Assembly (NCBI GenBank): GCA_039111635.1
Contig: JBCAQO010000008.1
Span: 2,914,001 to 2,978,000, forward strand
Direction: 5' to 3'
DNA from: Heterobasidion occidentale
Lineage: Eukaryota > Basidiomycota > Agaricomycetes > Russulales > Bondarzewiaceae
DNA: 64,000 nucleotides
Below the pieces are notes generated by a model, which was given only the letters and a program-made list of their open reading frames with translations, ran no database searches and was not told the origin of the DNA. Shown in pieces: positions 35,797-47,290 of the stretch; position 1 is the stretch's first letter, and each line of letters begins with the position of its first letter. The translations under genes and the position numbers were made by a program.

Positions 35797-38063
35797 ATGT
35801 TGAAAGCTCTTCAAATAGCTCAACGGCTTATCCCCCGGTTCTCAACTCTCTTCCGCATGTATTTTGATCTTTGTTCCACCACCCACCTCTCGATTCTGAT
35901 CCTAGGCATTGCCTTGTACTATGCAATTTATGCACACCGAAAGAGCACTATCGATGTCGACTCCCCTGATCCACGTCGCTCTTCTGTCGAGATTCCGTCT
36001 GCGCTTCGATCTTCGCATTGGCTCAGAATTTTCCTCGCCCGTGTTCAATTTTTCTATGAATCTAGAAGGCTGATCTTCGACGCATATCGAAAGGTATCAT
36101 TCATGTGCAGTCGAACGTCACCCTTGGCTGATGTGTGACCACAGTATAAGCCGAAAGCGTTCAAGGTCGTCCGCTGGGCGGGCTGGGTAGTCATCGTGAC
36201 CGGCGACAAGTCAGGTACGCACAGCATCCTAAAAGGCCGTTTGTTGTGCTGAACTGAACACGGTTTCCGAATGCCGCAGCCGATGAACTTCATGCGCTCC
36301 CTGACCAGGTTTTGAGCCTCGAGGAGTCGGCTAAAGATGTAAGTTTCAGGTTTCTGTCGCCCTCGCACTTTTGACCATCTGGCAGGAGATACAAATACTG
36401 CACACCATGGGCAAAAATGTCCTCACGAATCCGTATCATCTTTCCCTGCTCAAGAACAATGTGAGCTGCGTTTTGATTCCCAGAAGCCTGCACTACCCAT
36501 CGCACCTGAAAAGATGTCACGCTATCTAGACCATCTGGTAGCGGAGATGATGGACGAAGCGATATCTGCATTCGAAGACATGACGGGCCACACATGTACA
36601 GGTCAGTGTCACATCCTCCTACTCTGAATACTGGAAGTAATCGCAGTAGCATAGACGAATGGTCGGAATTCGACGTGAACGAGCACGTCACAGACTTCGT
36701 CTCCCGTACATTCAACAGAATCATAGTAGGAGCACCAACCTGTAGGCATGTATCATCTACTGTTCGAGGCATCAATAATGATGTTCGCACCCTAGGCCGA
36801 GACCCTGAATATACCAAATTGATTACACGTTATTCTGTGAGCGTGTACGTCGTCAGCACGATCATAAATCTGTTCCCTGCCTTCCTTCGAAAGTGAGTCA
36901 CAACTTCTCGAACTGCCGCCGCATCAGAGCTCCTTATGTGTCCCAAGCTTCGTCGGCATGTGTATCACTCGGCTACCTGTCATGGTAAGGCGCTCGTCGA
37001 AGCATCTCGTCCCGATCATCGAAGAAAGAAAGCGTATGATTGCCGACTATGGAGTCAGTTGGATAGACAAACCAGTAAGTTTATTTCGATAGCGAATCAT
37101 GCGTGCTGAGGGGATGTGCGGTTAACAGAACGACATCCTCACATGGCTCATGGACGCAGCCAGCGGAGAGGACCAGCAAACATCGGTTTTGCAGGCGCGC
37201 GTCCTAGCTGTCTCTTCAGCCGCAAGTCATACATCGTCCTATGTGAGCGTTTTTTCTGCGGCGCCTTTTCTCACCCAAGCAAAGAGTGACACTATCCTAG
37301 ACAATGATGCAAGCGCTGCTAAATCTCGCGGAGCGACCATCGTATCTGGAGCCTCTTGTGCGTGAGGCGGAAGACGCATTGCGCGTCCACGGATGGACCA
37401 AAAATTTCATCAACAGTTTGCACCTGCTGGACAGCTTCTTCAAAGAATCCATGCGAATGAATGGGCTCGCCTCAAGTAAGCACTGATCCGGAACCTACCA
37501 GAGTACAACTATCGGTGACTACACTCTGCAGTGGCCTTCCCCCGCAAGGCGTTACAGGCATTCAAGCTCTCGGATGGGACGTATATCGCAGCAGGGACGT
37601 TCGTTTCCGCATCGTTCGGTGCCCACTTCGACGAGGAGTGCTATGAAAACCCTGATACATTCGATGGGTTTCGCTTCGTGGCCAGCGCAGCAGACGCTGG
37701 CGTGAACAACGTGATGTCTACCACGAGTGCGAGATACCTGCCCTTCGGACACGGACGCCATGCCTGTGTATGTTTTCTCGAGGATGAAGATACCCAAGCA
37801 CGCTATTTTCTCACCTAGATGTTGTATTGCAGCCTGCTCGTTTCTTGGTGTCGTTCGCATTGAAAGCCCTGATGGCTCACATCATCCTCAACTACGAGAT
37901 CAAGATGGGCGGCGACGGTAAGCGGAAGCCCGACTTCTGGTTCTCTTACCATTGTACACCCGCCAGTGGGGCTAGGTATGCACCACGTTGCCTTTATGCG
38001 TCGGATGTCTCCGGGTTGATCCGCAAACACAGGCTGGCGATTCAAAGGCGCGTACAGAATTGA
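35797..38063 (+). CDS. Cytochrome P450 monooxygenase
   Basis: This is a haem-thiolate monooxygenase, membrane-anchored in the ER. The start at 35797 is followed by the N-terminal anchor (HLSILILGIALYYAIYAH). Many short exons follow. The I-helix region is weak (AVSSAASHTSSY). The K-helix E-x-x-R is present as FKESMRMNG near 37,445, the PERF-like region as FDGFRF near 37,663, and the haem loop as YLPFGHGRHAC joined across an intron to PARFL, which carries the Cys ligand. The C-terminus joins GAR to LAIQRRVQN across the last intron and ends at 38063. Near 36,450 a 23-nt GT-AG segment must be removed to keep the frame, which is unusually short. The substrate is unknown. It stands next to the 7TM gene and the GMC oxidoreductase, but clustering for one pathway is not shown. 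Confidence 0.8.
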
Positions 38064-38651
38064 GCGACCGTCGGTAATAGAAGAAAGCCCTGTGATTGTA
38101 TGGTTGTCTTGAATTGTACTATGGTATCTTTATTGGGGAAAATTGGCCAATTTAGACATGTGTCATCATGTATGGTTCGGTTTGCATGAATTAAATCTGC
38201 TGATCTAGTAGGAAGCAGCGGCCGGCTTGTTGGAGATGAGCGCGCGGATACTGACAGCCTGGAAATTTCGCGACGTAGATATGGGATGTGTCACCTGTCT
38301 GTGGGGCACGGTAAAGGCGTTGGCGAGATACCAGCATGTAGGGAGGTGATCACAGAAGATTGCCGCGACGCGCGAGAACGCAGGCCACCGAGCACAGACA
38401 GATGGCGGACACGCTCCGCAGATGGCTAGACACAGCACCTACCGCTAGAACGTCCAGATGAGTACTATACCTTACTATACCTCCCTTTAATCTTCGCCAT
38501 GCGACCTAACCTCCTCGAGGTAACCACGTGCCCCTTGAGGGCCAATGCAGAGCACAGATCCAGACAGCTTACCTTTGTCCATATCTCCGTAGAGTACACA
38601 TAGCTACTCGTCTAGACATACGGCGCGCCGTCACTAGACGTTAATATATGA

Positions 38652-38702
<51 letters not shown>

Positions 38703-40330
38703 AGCATGTAGGGACTCGTCTGTTGCAAACGGCTACGCACTCTCCATCATGACCGTCGGTCAAAGACGTCAAGTTAGCTCCCCAACCACCAGCGCTTGTG
38801 ACGCCAAACAGCCCCGGATCCCGGCCGATTTTCTCAACTCTGTCGCATCAAGAGGAGGTACGCGGGAAAGGAAGGATGAGACGGCGGTGAACGTGAAAGG
38901 GTCGAGAATCCTTTGGTGGGAGCTTGGATAAATGCAAGGTGAGCTACTCGCTGGAATGAAGGACTTTGCAGCTGGGGCCTGGACGGCGCTGTGCGTCACC
39001 AATCGACTCAGGTCAGACAGGCTCTCTTGAGCGTACCCCGACGCGTCCGCCATTGACGATGACTCCCAGCTAGGAGGGAAGGGCGGTGGTAGGTGACGAC
39101 ATCTGCTCGGGCCGCTCTGCTCCAGCCCTCGACCAACATTGCCCACGGTCGTCATCAATCTCCGACCTCCACTGTCCAACGCACGCTCGTCAGTACTCAG
39201 TCCTGGCGCCCCTCTCTCCATGCTTTAAACAGCCGACACCGACAAGTCCATCGTGGACACCGATGATCGTCACTTAGTCTCTGCAAATGAATTCCCACGC
39301 TATTCTCTATGAGATCAAACTCGCACACTAGGTCTCAGAAGATGTCGGTTGAACTTCACTCGGTTCTACTGCGAGCGTCGACAACATTTACAACGCGTCT
39401 GTCTGCTGGGCACCCATCACATATCTACAGCTCTCTGCCGACCTTGGTACACTCTACCTGCTAGCACGCGCCGGCACTGTCCTTCGTCTCGACGCAATCG
39501 TCGATAATCAACATGCAGTTCGATTCCCGACACCGTGCGGCAGGCTCAACGCTGGCGACCCAACGCTCAAGCTGCTTTCGCTCGACAATCTCGCCAGGGG
39601 AACATGTGCACAATAGCCCTGCGGCAGGGTATATGTATGCACTTTTGGTCTTATCATCTTGATGAAGTTTCTGGGTAGATTACAGCGTGCTACTGACTAT
39701 TCAGATCGATGCTCACCGGTAATGCGTGCCTGCCCACAGCTGGCTTACCTCCCCGCCATCCAACAGATCCAAATACTCGAAGTTCAAGGCGACTGCTTTT
39801 GCTTCCTCATTATTTGGACTCGGATCAGATTTTCGTTGCGGTCCGCCGGGTTGGTTCAGGCTCCTCTATATCGTGCGCAAGATGATTGTCGCGAGTCCTA
39901 CCGAGTACATGTCCACAGTCCCTTTGCCCACAGCGTAGCGGAGGGAGCTTTCCACGTACGCGTGCACACAGGCATAGAATACTCGTGACATGAAATGAAT
40001 ACATAGTTTTGCCAGCCTCGTGCCCGATATCAGATCACGACGCAAACTAGCACAAAGCCTTCTCGAAGGACACGTCTTGGTGAGCTTCCACCGCCCACTC
40101 CTCTCTGTCAAGGCTTTCATTGGAAGAGGCAAAGCCAGCAGCGATTCGTATTGACTGGGCGAGGATCTGCCCTGCGGTGTCGCCGTGCCTGTTGCGCAGG
40201 GTGGATAGATCCTCATGTACATTGGGCTGGTGCATATATGCAGTATCGTAAGCACCAGGTCTGAAGCACGGGGTAATAAACGAGTATGAAATAACAACAG
40301 ATGCTACGTAGTGACGACGTGATGCATCTT
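38064..40330. other. Gene-poor interval, no gene recognised
   Basis: It contains a dinucleotide repeat (listed separately) and a short duplicated sequence (CCAGCATGTAGGGA at about 38,332 and 38,701). Two frames look weakly protein-like: minus 38,770-39,100 (GYAQESLSDLSRLVTHSAVQ) and plus 39,380-39,620 (YLQLSADLGTLYLLARAGTV). I cannot assign either to a family or a gene model. Confidence 0.4.
38653..38701. repeat. (CA)n microsatellite
   Basis: About 24 uninterrupted CA units are followed directly by CCAGCATGTAGGGA, a sequence also found about 370 bp upstream. It is a simple polymorphic-type repeat. Confidence 0.95.
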
Positions 40331-43300
40331 TCAGGTAGCAGAACCATTGTCCGATGATCTAGTGTCAATGGACCATAGAGGTGGGAAGACGTGAAGTCGC
40401 AATGCAGCGGAGGAAGGCTGACCATCACCACCCTCTTCGAAATCCCACATGCTAATACGTTCTGTATTCTTCCGTGGAAGACCGCCACCCGACACGACGT
40501 GTTTTCCATCGCACGAAACTGCCATGGAATAAACCCACCCATGAGGGGCGTCCAATGGCTCCCCGATAGCTTCACCAGTCTCCGCGTCCCAAACTCGGAT
40601 TGTGCTATCGCGTGAACCCGAAACAATGCGTCCCCCGTCTGGCGTGTATGCGACGGAGCAAAGAAATTTTTTATGTCCTTTGAATGGCTCCCCAATAGCT
40701 TCCCCATTCTCCGCATTCCACACTCGGACTGTTCGACCATCTGAGCCCGAAACAAAGCGCTCCCTGTCTGGCGAATATGCGACGGACCAGATAGGTCCGT
40801 CGTGCCCTTGGAATGGCTCCTCGATGGCTTCACAAGTCTCCGCGTTCCACACTCTGAGCATGCCATCGACTGAACCCGAAACGACGCGAGTCCCGTCTAG
40901 CGAATATGCGACGGAGCGAAGACCGATGGTGTGCCCTTGGAATGGCTCCCCGATAGTTTCCTAGTCTCCGCGTTCCACACTCGGATCGTGTTGTCGAATG
41001 AGCCAAAAACGACGTGCTTCCCGTCTGGCGAATATGCGACGGACATGGCATATTGTTCGTGCCCTCGCCACGGCTCCCCGATGGCTTCCCAGTCTCCGCA
41101 TTCCACACTCTGATCGTGCCATCCTTTGAGGCTGAAACGACGCGCTTTCCGTCCGGCGAATATGCGACGAAGTAGACAGGTTCTTCGTGCCCTCGGAATG
41201 GCTCCCCGATGGCTTCCCAGTCTCCGCATTCCACACTCTGATCGTGCCATCCTTTGAGGCTGAAACGACGCGCTTTCCGTCCGGCGAATATGCGACGAAG
41301 TAGACAGGTTCTTCGTGCCCTCGGAATGGCTCCCCGATGGCTTCCCAGTCTCCGCGTTCCACACTTGGATCATGCGATCCTCTGAACCCGAAACGACGCG
41401 CTTCCCGTCTAGCGAATATGCGACGGAGAGAACCTGCCTATTGTGCCCCCGAAGAGGAAAGGCACACCACAGTTTGATGCTTCCATCCAAACTCCCAGAC
41501 ATGATGTGTCTCCCATCTGACTGGAACATGACCGAGGTGATTGAGCTAGCGTGCTTTGTGAAGAGAGTGCTGATAGCTTGACTAGACTCGAGCTCCCAGA
41601 TTCTGATGGTCCGATCCAGAGAACTTGAAGCGAGGTACTTCCCGTCTGGCGAGAATGCGATCGAAGTAACGGAGCTGGAATGGCCAATAAAACGCCTCCC
41701 AGTGTCGTCGCCGGTGGCCTCGTCCCAGACTCGAATACCATCCGCAGAGCCTGAGGTGATCAGTTGCCTATCGGGAGAACAGACAACCAAAGTCACAGGG
41801 CCTGTTTGCTTTTCGCAAATGTTGAGGGTCGAATCACCTGTGTTCGCGTCCCAGACTCGTATTGTTCGATTCAGCGATCCCGAGACTATATGCTTCCCAT
41901 CTGGCGTGAATGCAACGGCGTTGACTGAGTCAGTGTGCCCTGTCAATACCTTCGAGCTAAATCCTCCTGTCTCCATCTTGTCCTAGACTCGAACGGTCTT
42001 ATCATAAGAACCAGATGCAATGCGGTTGCACTTGGAGAAACACGACTGAATTGATGGCTTCTGTGTGTTCTGTGAGCGGCGTCGCCGAAGTATATCCAGA
42101 GGAATCAATCATGCTCCACACTCGGATAGTTTTGTCCCATGACCCTGACGCTATGAGCCCTCCATCGTGCGAGAATGCAACAGAGACGATTCGACCTGTA
42201 TGCCCTTCGAGAGGTCCATCCACAGCTGCACCAGTCTTTGCGTTCCAGATTCGAACTTTGTGATCAATCGATCCGGCGACAACGAGGGTTCCATCAGGAG
42301 AGACCGCGGTGGAGATTATAGCCGAGGCTGAAATCGTTCCAGGTATTTCAATCCCTGCAGTTTGTTTCACCGCGGTCATAACTCTACCCTCTTCTGACCT
42401 TCCTGCACGGCTCAGGTTAAGCCATGCCGACAACAAATCTGTCAGAGGCAAGCTACAAAGTGCGGCGATCGCCCCCTCTAGTGGCGATGGGTCGCTCAGT
42501 GAGAGTCGTGAAAGCGCGCATGGCCTGAGACGTACCAAAGGCACTGATCTTCCACAGACGCCCTGCCACGGTGTCGATGTCTTTGATTGGTCCTTGCAAG
42601 TCCGATAAAATCGCTTTCGTTATATCTGAGAGGTCGCCCTCGACCAAGGCTGAGTGCTTAGATACATCTTGAAAGCCTTGGACCCCAACGAGAAATCGAG
42701 CGCGTGTGTGCGAAGAGAATATCGCCGAGGCATGGATCTTCTGGCCGAAGTGTATCTGGCGGCCCTTGCCAAGGTGGGGGCTGGAAATAAGCTCTCAGCG
42801 TCAGACACCGCGAGAACCTCAAAAAGAACGCACACTTTAGTCGTGTGTCTCGAGGACGAGTAGGATAAACGTTTGATAGGCAGAATCTCGAACAACAACC
42901 ATGCCGGTCAATGATTCGTTGACTGCTCCTAAAGTCTCCCAGTCCCACTTGAGATTGCTCTTCTCCAGGCGGAGACCAGCAGATGCAGCTTCTCGGGACA
43001 TCCATCGTAAAGGCAGCTTACCACGGTCCATATCAGGGTTCTCCACGTTGCCTCCTCCACTATCACGCAGTCAGAGTTGGAATCCGAACAATGTAATTAA
43101 GTCACTTACATGTCAGAATGCGTCCCTGAGAACCAGACCTCTTTGGTGTGAGTTGAATCTTGATGGTCATGCTTCCCCGTAAAGACGCCACCACAGGCAT
43201 ACTCAGGAAGGAATTTGACGCGGCGCTCGTCGAGGGCAAGAGCGTGACGAAAAAAGCAGACATGTTGCATCCCGTCGATTGTGCCAGGAAGGTCCTTCCC

Positions 43301-44249
43301 TCGTATGAATTCAACGGATGATACTGTGTCCCTGGAGAACTTGCGATCGCGTCAAAATACATCGGATCAATGAGTGTTTACGTACCATGCACCTACAAAA
43401 TGTACCCGAACATTTCTGGAAAATGTTGTCTTGAAATTGCGTGCCATATTTGACGGTTGTCCTTTCTGTTTCCCTTTTGCGTTTTCAGAAGCAGTCTGCA
43501 CGCTGCTCGCCGGCTCATCTTGCAGGTCAGCATAGAGTTGGTAAGCGCTGATGACGCAGTCAGATCAATGAGGTTAGGGATATGAGCGCATATACAATGG
43601 AATTTGACCCTCGTTGCCCTTGTGTATGAGTCCAACCTGATCTTCGACATCAGTGACACGGCATCATGTATCCACAAGAGGTTATTGCCTTGTCAATCAT
43701 TGCAGATAGAGCGCGAACTTGGTAAGCTCCTCGAGAAAATCCTGCAGATTTGCGATCAATGATCGCGCGCATAATCATGATGACCCAACGCCTACCAAAC
43801 AAGTAGATGCGGTCGCCTTCGACGTAGTTCTCCGAGAGCCAACGATATGTGTCAATGATGATGCCTTCGAAATTCCTGAATGCGCGATTTCAGTGAGAAA
43901 TTGGATGGAGTTGGAATTGAACACCATGTACCACGCGATAGCAAGATCAAATTTGTTGTCCAGTACTTGCTTCCAATAGCAGAAAGATCTCCACGAAGGC
44001 CGAGCACACGTCCCAATCCCACTGTTATAGAATGTTAGCTGCTGATTGTCTTTGATGAGGTTCCGATACAGCTCAATCACGTTGGTGTTCTAGATGAAGT
44101 GTATCTCGAATGAGCCCCTCAGAACACAAGTTCTACAGGGTGGTGCGAACCTTTTGACCGAATTGGTTCGAAGTGCCGTCAATGCAGACGACAATATTTC
44201 TGCCCTTCCTATTGCATGTGCAAGGCATCAAGTTCTGTTCAGATGTCAT
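40331..44249 (-). CDS. Tle1-like (DUF2235) alpha/beta hydrolase fused to WD40 repeats
   Basis: The N-terminal half is a DUF2235 hydrolase of the kind used by bacterial type VI secretion phospholipases (Tle1). [18 protein letters not shown] is followed by [13 protein letters not shown], the Asp-containing strand. Next come [33 protein letters not shown] with the GxSxG-type nucleophile (GFSRG, split by an intron), [38 protein letters not shown] and [18 protein letters not shown]. About eight introns are read, one with a GC donor near 43,690. After [17 protein letters not shown] a linker leads to WD40 units from about 42,330 to 40,430 (for example [19 protein letters not shown]). Four neighbouring WD units share a one-base loss, so the frame changes four times between 41,360 and 40,960, with the last WD units in frame to 40331. 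No NACHT or other NTPase lies between lipase and WD40. Predicted role: a lipase gated by a repeat sensor, by analogy only. Confidence 0.75.
40966..41357 (-). repeat. Near-identical 128-nt WD40 units
   Basis: Units at 41100-41227 and 41228-41355 are identical as read, and the flanking units on each side are close variants. Each codes for the WD pattern [20 protein letters not shown] followed by VWNAETG. A normal unit here is 129 nt; these are 128 because one G of a G-run after the ETG codons is missing. Three such units together equal 384 nt, which restores the starting frame. Confidence 0.85.
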
Positions 44250-47200
44250 TGGGTTCGACCGCGAAATCTCGCCATGTGAGGTAGTTCGCGCTCAAGTGAG
44301 ATGGCCCTAGATATGATAATCATCGACACTAAACAACAGCAGGCGGAACAAGGACAGAAGACTCACAGATGGGGCAAGGGAGTAGTCGGATTTTCCATGA
44401 GGTCTTTAGACTGGAGAGCAGGGTGTATAACGTGTAAAATGGAGACACAATTCGCGGGTTGTGCTTGTTTGAAGAGAGAACAGCGGATGAGGAGAGGTAT
44501 CCCGTCCTCGATCGGAATTCCAACCTGACCGCCCAGGATCCAAAAAAGGTAGATATCTGATTCGAGAATATGGAAAGCATCGACCAAAATTTCGATAGCA
44601 CCCCAGCTTCCTCTTTGTCATCTACTTGAGTGAGCCATTGAAGCTCTCACCATCAGATACTCGGCACGTAGATGTTCTGCGAACTTGTTTCAAATGGATG
44701 TCGTAAGCCTCCGCGGCACGCTCTTGTGCATGCGACAACAATACACCAATCCTCAGCGTGCAGTTCGTTCCGTTCAGCACCCGCACTGAGCTTGCGCGCA
44801 CAATGCATTCGTGAATCCAAGTCCAGCGTTCCGCGACAGGCTTCCGAGCCCATATATGCGCGGTCAGCGGGCGTGCATTCCCACTAGGCCCGCCGGGCGT
44901 CACGTTACGAGACACAACAGAACGCGCAAACACGCTTTCGCAGTGAGATGCACGGCGGCTCAGCGAGATGTCGATGGAATCTGCCATATGTGCGCTTCAG
45001 GTCTAGATATATCAGCTCCCTGCGAAGGGGGAACAAAAGACGAGGGTTAGCTAGCTGTCTCGGAGAATTGCAGCTCACATTCAAGTGCCACCGCCACCGC
45101 CACCGCTACCGCCCATGGGCATTCCGAGCGCTGCAAGGCGCCAACAGGGTTTCATCCCGTCAATGCATGAGGCATCTCTCTTGCCACCAATAGCACCCAT
45201 CCCAGGCTCATTTCCGAATGGAATGCTGTTGCCTATTCTTTCGCTGAGCTGTCGCACGCCCAGGGTCGCGCGGTAGCCCCCTAGGATTAGCATGTGGCGC
45301 ACGAACAAAGTGTCTTCGTCCAACACGGCGCCCGCGGGTCTGGCCATAATCTCAGAAGAGGCACTGAGGGAATGTTAGAAGCGCGTAATGGCACCCTACA
45401 CGAGGTCACCGAAGATCGCAGGCTTTCACACACGCATCGCCAGGAAGGTGTCAGGCGAAGGCTAGTATTTGCGAACATGGAGAAGGGAGTCAATGGGGCG
45501 GTCCACATTTGCGTCTGTACAGAGAGAGGTGCAAATTCTGCCTGGCGGGAAGAGTAAACTTCGCTCCAGCGAAATCAAGGAGCTGCCTGCCCGTTGCATC
45601 GAGCGTCGAGAGTCAGGTTTCGCGGCGCTCGAGGCGGAAGCGCTGACGAGCGGGGTCTGATTCTGGGCGCCAAACAGCTGGCACCCACGCCCGCAACGCG
45701 TCTCATCATCGGCGTGTGCGCGGCTACCACGCCAAACAAAACTTGTCAGCCCCAGTTCGTACAGGATCATGAGGCATGGGCACATAAAGCGGATGAACGA
45801 GGTAAGAAAAGAGGCAATGTCAAAGGCGGAAGCAAACCATGGATGGACATGGGAGAAAAGAAAGGAAAATGCTCGAAAGGATGATGAGTGACATGAATCG
45901 GACGTACGACTGCAGAAAAAGAGCAGAACAATACGACAAGGGAGAAGTGCTTACTCATAGTACTCACTGACGATCTTTTCTTTTTGGGATGCTCTAGATT
46001 TCCAGGAGGTATGTGGTACGTCCTTTCGCAAGTACAGATAAATGACGAAAGGAGGGAGAAAAGACCTATTCCCTCCCCCCCCGAGCCACCTTGCAGCGCT
46101 CTGCACGAGCGCGCACAGCGAGCCGACGGCATACACCTCCACGAGGATGTCGCACGCGTGAGGGCACTGCCTAAAGTGCAAGAGATCTGCCTCTGATTCG
46201 CTATAGTGGGCTGTCGGATAAATATAAAGACATAGTAGGATCAGTACGCGTGTGAACGGAAGGTGATCGCGCGTGTAAGGGCATACAGATAGGTAAGGAA
46301 CACACAATTCAAAGAGAAAAGAGAGAAGATGGACGCACATAGGCCTTGAAAAAATCGACCCACACGTTGACGCGCTCCACCGTGTACATGAATTTGGTCC
46401 AAACGATGGGGGTACATGATCACACGCGTCGCGTTTGCGGGTTCAGCGAAGTAGTCGAGACGGACGCGTCTTGCAGAGGGCATACTGAGTGAACGAGATA
46501 CTCGTCATTTTGAAACAAACGCGCAGGGAGCAATATAGAGATACATAAAACATAGATATAAAATGAAAGTTTGGACGCGAGCAGAGAGAGAATGACGCAC
46601 CCGTTCAGCCAACGTCTCGCGCGCCTTCTTACCCGCCCTTCTCTATGCACCTCCTATCTCTAGCTCTACCTAATCCCCCTTTTCGAGCCAAACACACATG
46701 TCGAGGCGCGGGCGGAGATGGGCCTTAGGACTGTGGACGACGGCGTTGCCGAGGGAGGTGTACCAGTAATGAAATTGCTTGAACGTGTAGAAGGGGTGTG
46801 TTGGGCGCATGCAGGGATCCCAAACCGACTTAGTTTTTTGATCAACTGGTTAGAGAAGAAAAGGTATAAGCTAGGGGAAAAGCAGACGCGCAACGTACTT
46901 TGAACACGATGAAGGTTTTCAGCGGCGCTCAGCTGCATTTTTCCCAGCGGCCCCAGCGCCTCCCCCCGCTCGACAGTGATCTTCGCGTGCGCAATGAATA
47001 GGCGCGGTCACAGGCGCAAGCGTGTCCTGGTGCCGCATGTGCATTCGCGCTCGCCATCGACGCGGTCATCGTCTTCCAAGGGCAGTGTGACGTGACGTCA
47101 CCTCCTCGACGCTCAACGACGCCGGCCCGCCCGGCGCCGCTGCCCATCGCGCGCATCACCGATTCACCGACTACATACCTTCTGTGTACTTCCAGCTGTA

Positions 47201-47290
47201 TCGCATCTTCGCTCGACTCACAAAAAACAACTTCCATGGCATACTGGCGGGATTCCAGATGCGGTGGTATTTTCAGTACTGGAGGGAATC
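44250..47290 (-). other. Unresolved exons of one or more minus-strand genes
   Basis: Several pieces look coding but cannot be joined with confidence: WTWIHECIVRASSVRVLNG (near 44,800), IEILVDAFHILESDIYLFW or an overlapping alternative frame (near 44,560), DLLHFRQCPHACDILVEVY (near 46,140), VRLDYFAEPANATRVIMY then, in another frame, WTKFMYTVERVNVWVDFF (near 46,400), and the two-exon block at 46,670-47,010. Frame changes without splice sites suggest decay of at least part. I recognise no family. The last piece abuts the start of the lipase-WD40 gene. Confidence 0.35.
46670..47010 (-). CDS. Two joined exons of an unidentified protein
   Basis: An exon reading ITVERGEALGPLGKMQLSAA then ENLHRVQ ends at 46899. 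A 53-nt GT-AG intron (46846-46898) joins it in frame to KSVWDPCMRPTHPFYTFKQF and HYWYTSLGNAVVHSPKAHLR, then CVWLEKGD before a TAG at 46670. The clean junction and the aromatic-rich sequence argue that this is or was a real gene. The 5' end is not found. The TAG may be the true stop or a lesion, since more coding-like sequence follows downstream. Confidence 0.4.

Noticed and set aside
38653..38701. (CA)n run as a telomere or regulatory feature
   Set aside because: A simple dinucleotide microsatellite; no telomere-like repeat in the window.
40331..44249. Classical NLR (NACHT-WD40) gene
   Set aside because: No Walker A/B or NACHT motif between the N-terminal hydrolase and the WD40 units.
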